Part shown: one piece after another, positions 1 through 8,558 of the stretch
Layout of the letters: each line of letters starts with the position of its first letter
Numbering within the stretch: position 1 is the stretch's first letter
Assembly: GCA_006386115.1 (NCBI GenBank)
Contig: VFIW01000075.1
Location: forward strand, 1-64,000
DNA length: 64,000 bases
Origin: Globisporangium splendens
Lineage: Eukaryota; Oomycota; Peronosporomycetes; Pythiales; Pythiaceae
Direction: 5' to 3'
Translations under genes and position numbers: made by a program
Notes under the pieces: generated by a model
Seen by the model: the letters and a program-made list of their open reading frames with translations, nothing else
Told to the model about the DNA's origin: nothing
Database searches by the model: none

Positions 1-1007
1 TGGTACTCACCACGAAGTACCTCGAGAGCCGAACCTGCCTCTTCCACAGAGCGCAAAAGGCGATCGTGAGCCAACTCACGGGACTTCTCGTTCTTCCGGA
101 GTCGAACAAGTTCGTCCTGAACCTGTTGGAACCGTTCCTCGTAACGGGACTCCAAAGCCGAACACTGGGCAGAACCTTCTGTCAGATCGTCGATCTTCAA
201 CTCATGATCGGCGACAAGGTTTTCGAGACTCTCGCAGCGTTCCTCAAGTGTCGAACAACGCTGCTGCAAAGCCTCTATTTGCCCACGATGAGCACTCTTC
301 CACTTCCAGAGTCGCTCAATCGTTTTCTCGTTCAGTCCCACCCCCGTTATTAGACTCTCAGGGAGAGCATCGCTGGGTGGTTGAGTCGATTGTTGATCAT
401 GAAGATCGACCGACTCATCGTCGAGGAAAGAAGCAGTTGAACCATCAACGCTTCTACAGAGTTCGGTGGCGTGGATATCCACCGAGCTCGGACACGTGGG
501 AGCCTCGTCAGACATTGGAGTCTGATGTTCCCAACGTGGTCCGCAGCTATGAGAACTGCTTGTAGCGTCGCCAGGGGCGACACTACGACGACCAGAGCTA
601 GGGTTCGCTCTGTCGTCAGCAGGAGTTCTTCTTTCGGCACGAACGTTGCCACGACGAAGAAGACGCTCCATCTTGTTCTCGTTCTCAAGACGAACAAACG
701 TTCGCCATGAGTCTCTCTGGGCTGCGATGTGTTGGTTCGGATCATCACGATTGTTGATCCGACGCCAACTGAAGAACCGCTCCTTGTAGAACTCGAGCTC
801 CCCCTTCTTCTTCAGAATGGGAGAGATGTCGAAGAGTTCTGGAGCTGTCTGCTGTCGTTTGGACGACGGACGTTCTTCTCGGTTCACTTGGTCACTTGGT
901 CGCTTCATTGCCAATTGGAAAGTGAACTGCTCCGAAAGGTCTGCAAAAGTACGCAAGGTACTTGTGACTTTAAGGAGGGGATGATGTAATGGGCTATAAC
1001 CAGCCAT
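1..1007 (-). CDS. Antisense frame of family B, copy 0 (3' end outside window)
   Basis: On the minus strand an ATG at 1007-1005, inside the LTR about 20 bp from its edge, opens a frame that I read as uninterrupted to the left window edge (335 codons). It is the same frame as the intact 388-codon antisense ORF of B2 (22166-23332), with no net insertion or deletion over the shared length. Between the sense stop (565) and the LTR (985), where no sense coding constrains the bases, I count about 13 differences from B2, of which about 7 are silent in this antisense frame. The predicted product is basic near the N terminus and coiled-coil toward the C terminus. Function unknown; expression not shown. 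Confidence 0.5.
   Translation of the reverse strand, partial: MAGYSPLHHPLLKVTSTLRTFADLSEQFTFQLAMKRPSDQVNREERPSSKRQQTAPELFDISPILKKKGELEFYKERFFSWRRINNRDDPNQHIAAQRDSWRTFVRLENENKMERLLRRGNVRAERRTPADDRANPSSGRRSVAPGDATSSSHSCGPRWEHQTPMSDEAPTCPSSVDIHATELCRSVDGSTASFLDDESVDLHDQQSTQPPSDALPESLITGVGLNEKTIERLWKWKSAHRGQIEALQQRCSTLEERCESLENLVADHELKIDDLTEGSAQCSALESRYEERFQQVQDELVRLRKNEKSRELAHDRLLRSVEEAGSALEVLRGEY
2..565 (+). CDS. pol: 3' end of family-B Pol: linker and chromodomain (5' end outside window)
   Basis: The frame is open from base 2 to the stop at 565 and has no start here because the rest of the element lies left of the window. It matches the C-terminal part of the B1 and B2 Pol frames almost base for base. 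The first ~110 residues are a Ser/Pro/Arg-rich, probably disordered linker that follows the integrase in full elements. The last ~65 residues form a chromodomain-like module with the aromatic and charged pattern RWRGYPPSSDTWEP. Chromodomains at the integrase C terminus are known from chromoviruses (Ty3/gypsy), where they steer integration toward marked chromatin. Most of this segment is also covered by an antisense frame. The call as a B fragment is secure; whether it is expressed is unknown. Confidence 0.85.
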   Translation, partial: GTHHEVPREPNLPLPQSAKGDREPTHGTSRSSGVEQVRPEPVGTVPRNGTPKPNTGQNLLSDRRSSTHDRRQGFRDSRSVPQVSNNAAAKPLFAHDEHSSTSRVAQSFSRSVPPPLLDSQGEHRWVVESIVDHEDRPTHRRGKKQLNHQRFYRVRWRGYPPSSDTWEPRQTLESDVPNVVRSYENCL

Positions 1008-1636
1008 TACATGAAGGCGGATCTGTCCCCAGATCTAGTGTGTCACACACCACCTTCAGCCTGCATTGTGGAGACACAAATGACAAAAGGGATTACGGTA
1101 AGACAGTCCCCACATGCACGTGTGACGTCATTCGATGACGTCGCGAGTGTTCTCTGTGCTGATCAGTGCAGAATGTCGTTCTCATGTACTAATCAGTACA
1201 GAGCGATAACATCCATGTACTAATCAAGTACTGAGTGATGGTTCCTGCTTGGGAAACTGGACTGGCGACGAGACCGACGTGTGTCTGCCACCTGGAGTGA
1301 GTGGCGCGAGCCAATCACTTTGCAGGGATTTTATACAAGACTTGAAGTTCAAGCTTCTAGAAGATCCCCTAGGTTCAACCTCAGTGTACCCTAGGTTTTA
1401 TATATCAGATTCATAGGTTTTATTGTGTATGTTTAGGTTTTAGTTATAAAACCTGTAGGATCCCTTGGGGTTCATTAGCAAGTAGCGACAGGAACCATAA
1501 CCATTTTCAATTCAGTTGCAAATTTTCCTCCAAGTACTCAAGTCTTCGTTCCTCCCTCCAAGTCGGGAGATCGCTTCCTCTGGCACAAGCGTGTGTGCCG
1601 TGTTTGAGGGACTGTTTGGAACAGCGCCCTCTTACA
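985..1636 (+). repeat. LTR of family B, copy 0 (3' LTR of the left-truncated B element)
   Basis: This LTR begins TGTAATGGGC and ends CTCTTACA, a 5-bp terminal inverted repeat (TGTAA/TTACA). It is preceded by a purine tract (AAGGAGGGGATGA) that fits the plus-strand primer of the element ending here. It is near-identical to LTRs at 9298, 16308 and 23310. The left (U3) part holds a series of short dyads, including CRE-like TGACGTCA, and the middle is AT-rich with TTTATATAT. It is followed not by a primer-binding site but by the remaining 3' end of element A, as is the LTR at 23310. Confidence 0.9.
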
Positions 1637-1801
1637 CTATATGTGCCAACACTCGGTGAAATTAACGCACGCGTCGCCGCTGTGCTCTTTCGCACGAGAG
1701 GAATACACGAATGTTCCCCTTTCTCGGCGCACACGCGCGAGATCCACACGTTTCTCACACCGACCCTTCGAGTGTTTCGCACTTTAAGTGGGGTGGGGTG
1801 G
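1637..1801 (+). other. 3' internal tail of family A, ending in a polypurine tract
   Basis: These 165 bp recur at 23961-24121 with a 4-bp length difference. They end in AAGTGGGGTGGGGTGG immediately before the A LTR, the expected polypurine tract for plus-strand priming. The segment therefore looks like the 3' end of an A element into which the B array inserted. Read on the minus strand it continues the A antisense frame without a stop. Confidence 0.75.
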
Positions 1802-2336
1802 TGTAACGGGGTTACACTGTAACATGGTTACGCACTTGTGTTGTGCCACACAACTAAACCGAACCTTGCGGTACGTAGAGTACGCGCAACAAGTTTAAGA
1901 CCGAACCATGAGGTTCGTCGTACTTGCTCGAACCTTCACGGTGGAGCCGGCAGCCAGTCTGAGTGACGGCGCCTCCGATTGGATATAATTGAACATGCAT
2001 TTCATCCAATCACATAAGACAACTAGCGTTAGTCTTTCATAGCCACTCATTGCCCCATGGGGAGTAATTACACTTGAGATTGCTATTGTTCATAGTTACA
2101 TAAAGATAATCCAGGTTGTCCTACAGAGGGCAACCTCCAACAAATAAACAGTTCCATTTTTACCGTTAACTAAAGCCTTTGGTTATCGACGGTTACTCTA
2201 TAGAGACCTATAGGTAACCGATTGTTGCACTGCAGGAAGCAGGCAACCGCTCTCGGAACAGAGTCCTTGAGAGAAGCGTTGCATACGCTTCCTCACACAC
2301 GTACCGTGCTGCGTAACTCGGAAGTGTCCGGTTACA
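1802..2336 (+). repeat. LTR of family A (left)
   Basis: 535 bp, beginning TGTAACGGGG and ending GGTTACA, with inverted termini TGTAAC/GTTACA. The copy at 24122-24656 has the same length and differs at only 6 positions by eye (about 99% identity), so the insertion or duplication is recent. The 3' part carries AATAAA within CAACAAATAAACAG, a plausible polyadenylation signal. A polypurine tract precedes it and a primer-binding site follows it, so it acts as the 3' LTR of one A copy and the 5' LTR of the next. Confidence 0.9.
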
Positions 2337-2338
2337 AC

Positions 2339-2356
2339 TGGTAGCACTAGTAGTCA
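2339..2356 (+). other. Primer-binding site of element A
   Basis: Two bases after the LTR end the sequence reads TGGTAGCACTAG. The first eight bases, TGGTAGCA, are complementary to a tRNA 3' end UGCUACCA, as in many eukaryotic initiator tRNA-Met molecules; yeast Ty3 primes from a similar short TGGTAGC site. Element B has the same TGGTAGCAC at 9949. The initiator assignment is inference. Confidence 0.65.
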
Positions 2357-2408
2357 ATCTACGACCCGGCAGAGGTGACTGCCTGAATCGCTTCCTCAAG
2401 GATTCATC

Positions 2409-3569
2409 ATGGCGTCAATTGACCCTGCGCAGTTCCCGCACCTCTCGGCTGAACACCGGAGTGTGCTGACCCGAATGGCACAAGCGCTAGGCGACCAAGT
2501 CGCTCTAGACGTGCTCTCGGCGTCGCCGGAACAGCAAATCTTTCGACTCGAGCAGTTCGAGAACTTCTCGAACGCTCAGCGCCTCGAAGGAGAGCGAAGT
2601 GCGCAAGCACAAATGCAAGCCACCGCAAGCTTGACCGCAGAGATGCTGCGCTCAGCTGCTGAGTCGCGCGAAGCGCTCGAGCGAGTGGTTTCTGTGGTTG
2701 CTGGTGCAGCCACGTCTTTGTCGAGTGCGGCTTCTGCGCCTCAGACACCCGCGTCCCAAACTCCCCGCCCAAGAGCTGTCAAGATCGACGCTCCGAAATT
2801 CGATGGTGCGGATGGCGACAAGCTCATCCACTGGCTGCTCGCCGTGGAGCGTTGCGCCAAGGCTCAGCTCATCGACAGCAACGAGCAGATGGTGTCTTAC
2901 GCCATCTCGAACCTGCGCGGTCGAGCGTCGGAATGGGCATTCTCGACGTTGCTCGCCGATGAGTGTGCATTCGACACGTGGGATATTTTCCGTGCGAGAA
3001 TCACCGCCATGTATCAGCCTCCGAACAACGAAGTGCTGTTGCAAGGTCGTTTCTTCTCCTTGAAACAAGGGAAGCTCTCACTGGAACGATACATCCAGGA
3101 GATGAGAAGCCTGTGCGCGGCGATCACGACCAGTCCTTTGCCTGAGTCTGTGAAAGTGCCTGCGTTTCTCAACGGCCTCAACAGTGGACCAGCGCGTCAG
3201 GAGTTGTACCGACGCTTGCCGGCCACGATGGAAGATGCGATCCGCATTGCGCTCGTTGAGCAGCAATCGTTCAGAGTCAGCCGACCTGATTGGAACGCTG
3301 GCCGCCACAACGGTGCGCATCACAGCCACCGAGCAGTCACGAATGAGCGGCGCTTCCATGGTCCGACACCAATGGATCTCAGCAGCGCCGAAGTGACCTG
3401 CTTTAATTGTGGCAAGCGAGGACACTATCAGTCGAAGTGTCCCGCTCCAAGGCAGTCTGCTCCTCGCACTGGAAATCAGGCGAGGGACTACCAAACGCCG
3501 CGCGGCAACCACGCTCACCGAGGTGGCAGATCCGCTGTGGCAAGAAAGGGAAACGGAATGTCTCAGTAG
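2409..3569 (+). CDS. gag: Gag of element A
   Basis: 386 residues from the ATG at 2409, 70 bp after the primer-binding site. Residues ~115-275 match the Ty3/gypsy Gag capsid-like (retrotrans_gag) region, with the WAFSTLLADE and LSLERYIQEM stretches. A single CCHC zinc knuckle, CFNCGKRGHYQSKC, lies near residue 335 and would bind the genomic RNA. Gag assembles cytoplasmic virus-like particles. The tail is basic, and the last codons contain a -1 slippery heptamer, so Pol is probably made by frameshifting at the end of Gag. It is clearly homologous to the B Gag (FPHLS and ASPE blocks near the N terminus). The frame is intact. Confidence 0.9.
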   Translation: MASIDPAQFPHLSAEHRSVLTRMAQALGDQVALDVLSASPEQQIFRLEQFENFSNAQRLEGERSAQAQMQATASLTAEMLRSAAESREALERVVSVVAGAATSLSSAASAPQTPASQTPRPRAVKIDAPKFDGADGDKLIHWLLAVERCAKAQLIDSNEQMVSYAISNLRGRASEWAFSTLLADECAFDTWDIFRARITAMYQPPNNEVLLQGRFFSLKQGKLSLERYIQEMRSLCAAITTSPLPESVKVPAFLNGLNSGPARQELYRRLPATMEDAIRIALVEQQSFRVSRPDWNAGRHNGAHHSHRAVTNERRFHGPTPMDLSSAEVTCFNCGKRGHYQSKCPAPRQSAPRTGNQARDYQTPRGNHAHRGGRSAVARKGNGMSQ

Positions 3570-3592
3570 AAGCGGGACGCTCTACTGAGACA
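3548..3592 (+). promoter_or_regulatory. -1 frameshift signal at the gag-pro boundary of element A
   Basis: GGGAAAC at 3548-3554 sits in the zero frame as G GGA AAC, the X XXY YYZ form used for -1 slippage; the same heptamer serves at gag-pro in some simian type D retroviruses. Four bases later a hairpin begins: arms 3559-3569 and 3582-3592 pair over 11 bp, 3571-3574 pairs with 3578-3581, A3570 is bulged and the loop is GGA. The gag stop (3567-3569) is inside the stem. A -1 slip enters exactly the protease frame. The pairing is read directly; slippage itself is inference. Confidence 0.8.
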
Positions 3593-4609
3593 GACTCTAT
3601 AGCTTCGGCGTCGCCGACTACTAGAGTCGTGCAGATGGGAAGCTTAGTCCCAGGAGTTCTTGACAACAAGGCTCCGAGTGAGATGTTGGTATATAGCGCC
3701 GATGTGAAGGGCTATGAGAAGAAAATGACGGTTCTTGTTGACTGCGGTGCGTCACAGAACTTCGTCTCGAAGGCAGCTCTGGAACAGAGTCTGCAAGCGT
3801 ATGAGCGACTTGTCCACAGTGGCAAGCGCGAGAAGATGATCGTACGTCTGGCCGATGGGTCGACAGTACACACTGAAGGGGTTCAAGTCGAACTCTCCTT
3901 CAGTTTTTGCGACTTTGTCTGCAAAGAAACGTTCGTGGTACTAGCGATGGGGTCGAAGTACGACCTCATCCTAGGGATGCCTTGGCTGGCGAAACATCAG
4001 CCTTGGATCGATTGGCGAGCACGCACAATCGGAAGCTCCACCCCTTCCTCTGATGAAGAGCGAAGGTTGCGGGAAAATTTCCACGCAATGGATGCGAGCT
4101 TTGAACACGCTGTGGCAGGGAGCCCAGCTAGAAGATGCGCTGAGGCAGGGAGCCCAGCAAAGAGATCAACTGCGGCAGGTAGCCCAGTTTGTGCGGAAGC
4201 GCCAGAAAGTCCAGACGTGGACACTGGTGCGCAAGTGTGCGGCTCCAGAGCACCCGAGCCAGCCCCCGCAAGTGACAGCGACAGTACAGGTGTACACGCG
4301 TCAGCCAGCTCGTACCACCCTGACGGTGCAGTACTGGAGCTCAGAACCGCGAGGTCGCGCGTTCGCATCAACCGACGAGGGCGACGCAAGTTGTCAGCTC
4401 GCGAGAGAGACAGTGCATTGGCATCTGTTGCTGAGGAAACGGCCGCCTCGCATATGATTGCCCCATCTCTCAATGCAGCTGCAACTTCGCTGCGCGCCTT
4501 CGACAGGATCTCGGATCCGTCGATAGATCGCGCTCACGTTGACGTGGCGCTCAGACGCGCGACAGCGCAGTCCGGAAGCAAACGCATCAGACGAAGTGTT
4601 CTTCGCTGA
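3554..4609 (+). CDS. pol: Protease region of element A (-1 frame)
   Basis: The -1 frame overlaps gag (it is open from 3407) and runs to a stop at 4609. It would be entered at the slippery site. The aspartic protease core is visible as MTVLVDCGASQNFV, then IVRLADGSTV and LILGMPWLAKH, the usual retropepsin layout of Ty3/gypsy elements. The catalytic triplet is DCGA instead of the common DTGA/DSGA; B has DTGA. A low-complexity tail follows, with three AGSP repeats encoded by a short tandem repeat near 4113-4190. The frame ends before RT, which lies in another frame (4539-8558), so either a 1-nt mutation or a second recoding event separates protease from RT; in B they are in one frame. Confidence 0.75.
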   Translation, partial: RNVSVEAGRSTETDSIASASPTTRVVQMGSLVPGVLDNKAPSEMLVYSADVKGYEKKMTVLVDCGASQNFVSKAALEQSLQAYERLVHSGKREKMIVRLADGSTVHTEGVQVELSFSFCDFVCKETFVVLAMGSKYDLILGMPWLAKHQPWIDWRARTIGSSTPSSDEERRLRENFHAMDASFEHAVAGSPARRCAEAGSPAKRSTAAGSPVCAEAPESPDVDTGAQVCGSRAPEPAPASDSDSTGVHASASSYHPDGAVLELRTARSRVRINRRGRRKLSARERDSALASVAEETAASHMIAPSLNAAATSLRAFDRISDPSIDRAHVDVALRRATAQSGSKRIRRSVLR

Positions 4610-7600
4610 ATTTGCGGCGCTCCATGAGCTGCCGAGTACCGTTGAGGCGATCGTATCCCTCGAAGAAATGAGCTATGAGCTCTTTCTTACGGATCTAGAG
4701 CGTGATCAGATCCGCGAGATCGTCGTTCCCACCGCGTTTCCGCGTGGCGAACTGTGCACCTCGTCCACTGCGGATGAGAGTGTTTTGGAGTCAGACAAAC
4801 AGAGGCGGTTTGCTGCTCAGGACTGGGACGCCGTGAAAGGCAGTCCATACTTTGACTTATTGTGGGAGTTCAAAGATGTCTTCCCCGACAAAGTGCCAAG
4901 TGCCCTGCCCGTTGATCGTGGCGTACGGCACGAGATTGACCTCGAGCCCGGGAGCAAATATTGCGTGACCAGACAATGGCCGCTGCCCCGCGAGCAGGTT
5001 GAGGCAATCGACGAGTTCTTCGCGAAACGAGCCCTCACCGGTCATGTGAGAGAAAGCAAGTCTCCACATAGCTCACCCACGTTTTGTGTGCGGAAAGCGA
5101 CTGGTGGCTGGCGCATTGTTCACGCTTTCAACAAGCCGAACGCCGCCACCATTCCGGCACAAACGCCGATCCCAAGGAAGGATGTCTTGATCGACTCCAT
5201 GGGCGGCTCGACAGTGTTCTCCGCACTGGATCTGATGGATGGGTTCTATCAGATCCTCATGCGAGAGAGTGACGTTCCCTTGACGGCAGTAAGCACACCC
5301 AGCGGGATGCTGTGGGAGTGGCTCGTTATGCCGCAAGGTTTGAAGAATGCACCAGCGACGTTCAATCGTCTGGTAACGCATCTTCTGCGTCCTCATCGTG
5401 CGTATGCACCGAGCTATTTCGATGACATCTTCGTGCACAGTCGTGCCGAAGGAGGTCTCAGTGTCGTTGACGTGCACAAGAGACATTTGCGCTCAGTGTT
5501 GCAGTGCTTACGAGACAACAGTCTGTATTGCAACCTGAAGAAATGCATCTTTGGCGCCTCAGAGATACCGATCCTGGGCTGCTATGTTGGCAAAGCTGGC
5601 GTCCGCGCGGACCCAGAGAAGATCAAGGCGATCGCCGACTGGCCGATCCCAAAGAACGTCAAGGACTTGCGCAAGTGGCTTGGCTTGGCAAATTACTTGC
5701 ACAAGTACAGCCACAACTATGCGGCGAGAGTCCGTCCGCTCACGCATCTCTTGAAAAAGGATGTCGAGTGGGACTGGACAAACGATGTCATGAATGCATT
5801 CATTGACGTGAAGGAGTCGCTCGTTCGCGCTCCTGTCCTGGCGTTGCCGGACCACACGAAAGCCTTCAGTGTCGTGTGCGATACCAGCGATTTTGCAATC
5901 GGCTGCGCGCTGATGCAGAAGGATGATGACGGCCATGAGCGCGTCGTATCATACCAAAGCAGACTGCTTAAGGCAGCTGAAAAGAATTATCCTGTGCACG
6001 ACAAGGAGCTGCTTGCGATCAAGTACGCTCTCTTGAAGTTCAGGGTCCACCTTTTGGGTGCGACACCGTTCGTTGTGTACACGGATCACGCGTCCTTGCG
6101 GACCGCGATTAATTCCCCCCATTTATCGCAGCGAATGGCGCGATGGCTTGCATTCTTCTCCGAGTTCAACTTTCGGGTCGAATACAAGCCGGGAAAGGAA
6201 AATGTTCTGGCGGACGCGCTCTCGCGCCGTCCAGATTACGAGTCGAGCGCTGACAGCAGCTCTGACGCCCTGTGTTTGGAGCGCACTCCTGATCTCATGC
6301 ATCTGAGCATCAGTCGAGTGCAAACAAAGCTCAAGGACAATATTCAGTCGCTTTATCCAAAGGACGATGAATGTCGCTTGTTGATTGCTCACTTTGACGG
6401 CTCGTCCAAAGAGTCATTGCCTGCCAAACTCGAGTCAAAGCTTGCTCGGTTTAGTTACCACGACGGGTTGTTGTGGCATCGACTGTCCAACTTTGATTAC
6501 CCGCGTGTGTATGTACCGCATGACCAGGATCTGAAACTTTCGATCCTGCATGAGTTTCACGATGCACCAGCGAGTGGGCATCTCGGACGTGAAAAGACCT
6601 TCTTGCAAGTGTCTAATGTGTTTTGGTGGCCACACCAGTACAAATGGGTGGCCAATTATGTACGCTCATGCGAGCAGTGCCAGCGCGTGAAGCCTGCGGG
6701 CAAGAACAAAGCGCCGCTGCATCCGCTGCCGATTCCGCAAGACTGCTGGAAGTCGGTCAGCATGGATTTCGTCTTCGGTTTCCCGGAAGACAAGACGCGC
6801 AACACAGGCGTCGTCGTGTTCGTCGACCGACTGAGCAAAATGGTGCACGTTGCACCCGTGCGCAAGCATGTCACTGCGCAAGAGACGGCGTGCCTATTTT
6901 TAGAGCACGTGTTCCGCTATCACGGCTTGCCCGAGTCTATTGTATCAGACCGGGACCCGCGTTTTACCGCTGCCTTTTGGCGCGAACTCTTTCGCCTGCT
7001 CGGCACAGATCTGGCGATGTCCTCTGCCGATCACCCCGAGACAGACGGGCAAACCGAGCGCGTGAACCGTGTCGTCGAGGATATTCTTCGCAGCACCGCT
7101 GTCGATCATCCCCGCGACTGGAGCCGCTGGCTGCCGTACGCCGAGTTTGCTATAAATAGCAGCGAGCACGCCTCTACGGCCGTGACTCCGTTCTACTTTA
7201 ACTCGCTGCGGCACCCGCGCGTACCCGCCACTCTGTTCGAGGGCGTCGAACGTTCTGCGGTAGGAGGGCAACTCGCTGCGCTCGATGCGAGCGCGCGATC
7301 TCCGTCACCGGACGTGGGTTCGACCGCTCACGTGGACGCGCGCGATGCGCCGCCTGTGCGATCGCGTTCCGAATCTGTCACGGTCTTACCGGACAGCACG
7401 CAGAGTATTGACATGTCGGGCACGGTACTGAGTTACGGTACACGTGTCCCTAAAGATGGATCACCCACGGTACCGAGTTACGGTACTCGTGCTAAAAATA
7501 GCCAGTCTCAGACGGAATCAGGCGACTGCTCGTGTGAGCGTCAGCCACGAAAGGAAGGACGCGCGGTGTCACACACCGGCGCAGAAATAGATCTCTCTGC

Positions 7601-8558
7601 AGCACGCGCTGCGAGAGCAACGAAAAAGCAAGACAAAGCCGTCGCGGCAGCGCGGCAATTTGTCGATGAGCGCGCAGCATTGTTGCGTCGCGTACGCGAC
7701 CAACTAGCTGCTGCGCAAGACAAGCAAAAGCTCTACGCCGATAAATCGGGTAGAAAGAACAAACAAACGTTTTGTGTGGGTGATAAAGTGCTTTTAAGCA
7801 TTAAAAACCTACCAAACGATGCAGTCACAACGCTCCCCAGCGGGAGTAAGTTGTTGCCACGATTCATCGGGCCATACACTGTTGTGGAGAAGATTGGAGA
7901 CTTGAATTACAAGCTCGATCTCCCAACGAGAATGGCAACGCACCCCGTGTTCTACGTGGGTTTGCTTAAGCGCTACCATGACGCTACTGTGGATTTTTAT
8001 CCCAGTCCGGGAGCACGTCGGTCTCATCAGGGGGCTCAGACGCCGCCCATCGAGACACGAGCGCGTTGTGCCTCTCCCAAAGCGTCTTCACTCGCGGAGC
8101 GTACCTCGCGTGGAAGTGCTTCCCGCGGACATGGTACTCCTCCAGCATCTGACGAGCTTCCTTCAGCTCCGTCTCAAGCGCTGTCACCCTCTGCTTCAAC
8201 AGCGAGGTTTCGTCCAGATATTGCTGGCGAAGGGTACGGACGGCTTGCTGTAGCGCCCCCAAAGACGATGCGTTCGCGTGAACCATCTGAACCATCGCAT
8301 CTGGTGCAACCACCGATGCTGAAGCGAAGTAGGGCGCCACCTGTCCCGCTGATTGACAAGCAGGGACAGCGCCACTACCATGTTGAGCGCCTGCTGCGTG
8401 TGCAGCGGCGTAAGGGGAACACCCACTACCTTGTGAAGTGGCGTGGGTACGATGTGTCACAGAGCTCGTGGGAGCCTGCTGAGCGTCTTCGCGAAGACGT
8501 CCCGGATCTTGTTGACGCCTTTGAGGCGCAACTGAGGGACTGTCATTCGCGCGAGTAA
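4539..8558 (+). CDS. pol: RT-RNaseH-integrase-chromodomain polyprotein of element A
   Basis: A single open frame of about 1,340 codons. It opens with a TTG, so it has no initiator ATG and is expected to be reached from upstream. Reverse transcriptase spans roughly residues 125-330, with the catalytic SYFDDIFVHS. RNase H has VVCDTSDFAIGCALM and TDHASLR. Integrase has the HHCC zinc domain (HEFHDAPASGHLGR to CEQCQRVK) and the DDE residues in SMDFVFGF, IVSDRDPRF and QTERVNRVVED. A GPF/Y-like IGPYTVVEKIGD region follows, then a long disordered linker and a C-terminal chromodomain (YLVKWRGYDVSQSSWEP). The enzyme set would copy RNA to DNA and integrate it. No stop interrupts it, so this is the best-preserved sense enzyme frame of the complex. 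The linker is overlapped by an antisense frame. Confidence 0.9.
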   Translation: MTWRSDARQRSPEANASDEVFFAEFAALHELPSTVEAIVSLEEMSYELFLTDLERDQIREIVVPTAFPRGELCTSSTADESVLESDKQRRFAAQDWDAVKGSPYFDLLWEFKDVFPDKVPSALPVDRGVRHEIDLEPGSKYCVTRQWPLPREQVEAIDEFFAKRALTGHVRESKSPHSSPTFCVRKATGGWRIVHAFNKPNAATIPAQTPIPRKDVLIDSMGGSTVFSALDLMDGFYQILMRESDVPLTAVSTPSGMLWEWLVMPQGLKNAPATFNRLVTHLLRPHRAYAPSYFDDIFVHSRAEGGLSVVDVHKRHLRSVLQCLRDNSLYCNLKKCIFGASEIPILGCYVGKAGVRADPEKIKAIADWPIPKNVKDLRKWLGLANYLHKYSHNYAARVRPLTHLLKKDVEWDWTNDVMNAFIDVKESLVRAPVLALPDHTKAFSVVCDTSDFAIGCALMQKDDDGHERVVSYQSRLLKAAEKNYPVHDKELLAIKYALLKFRVHLLGATPFVVYTDHASLRTAINSPHLSQRMARWLAFFSEFNFRVEYKPGKENVLADALSRRPDYESSADSSSDALCLERTPDLMHLSISRVQTKLKDNIQSLYPKDDECRLLIAHFDGSSKESLPAKLESKLARFSYHDGLLWHRLSNFDYPRVYVPHDQDLKLSILHEFHDAPASGHLGREKTFLQVSNVFWWPHQYKWVANYVRSCEQCQRVKPAGKNKAPLHPLPIPQDCWKSVSMDFVFGFPEDKTRNTGVVVFVDRLSKMVHVAPVRKHVTAQETACLFLEHVFRYHGLPESIVSDRDPRFTAAFWRELFRLLGTDLAMSSADHPETDGQTERVNRVVEDILRSTAVDHPRDWSRWLPYAEFAINSSEHASTAVTPFYFNSLRHPRVPATLFEGVERSAVGGQLAALDASARSPSPDVGSTAHVDARDAPPVRSRSESVTVLPDSTQSIDMSGTVLSYGTRVPKDGSPTVPSYGTRAKNSQSQTESGDCSCERQPRKEGRAVSHTGAEIDLSAARAARATKKQDKAVAAARQFVDERAALLRRVRDQLAAAQDKQKLYADKSGRKNKQTFCVGDKVLLSIKNLPNDAVTTLPSGSKLLPRFIGPYTVVEKIGDLNYKLDLPTRMATHPVFYVGLLKRYHDATVDFYPSPGARRSHQGAQTPPIETRARCASPKASSLAERTSRGSASRGHGTPPASDELPSAPSQALSPSASTARFRPDIAGEGYGRLAVAPPKTMRSREPSEPSHLVQPPMLKRSRAPPVPLIDKQGQRHYHVERLLRVQRRKGNTHYLVKWRGYDVSQSSWEPAERLREDVPDLVDAFEAQLRDCHSRE

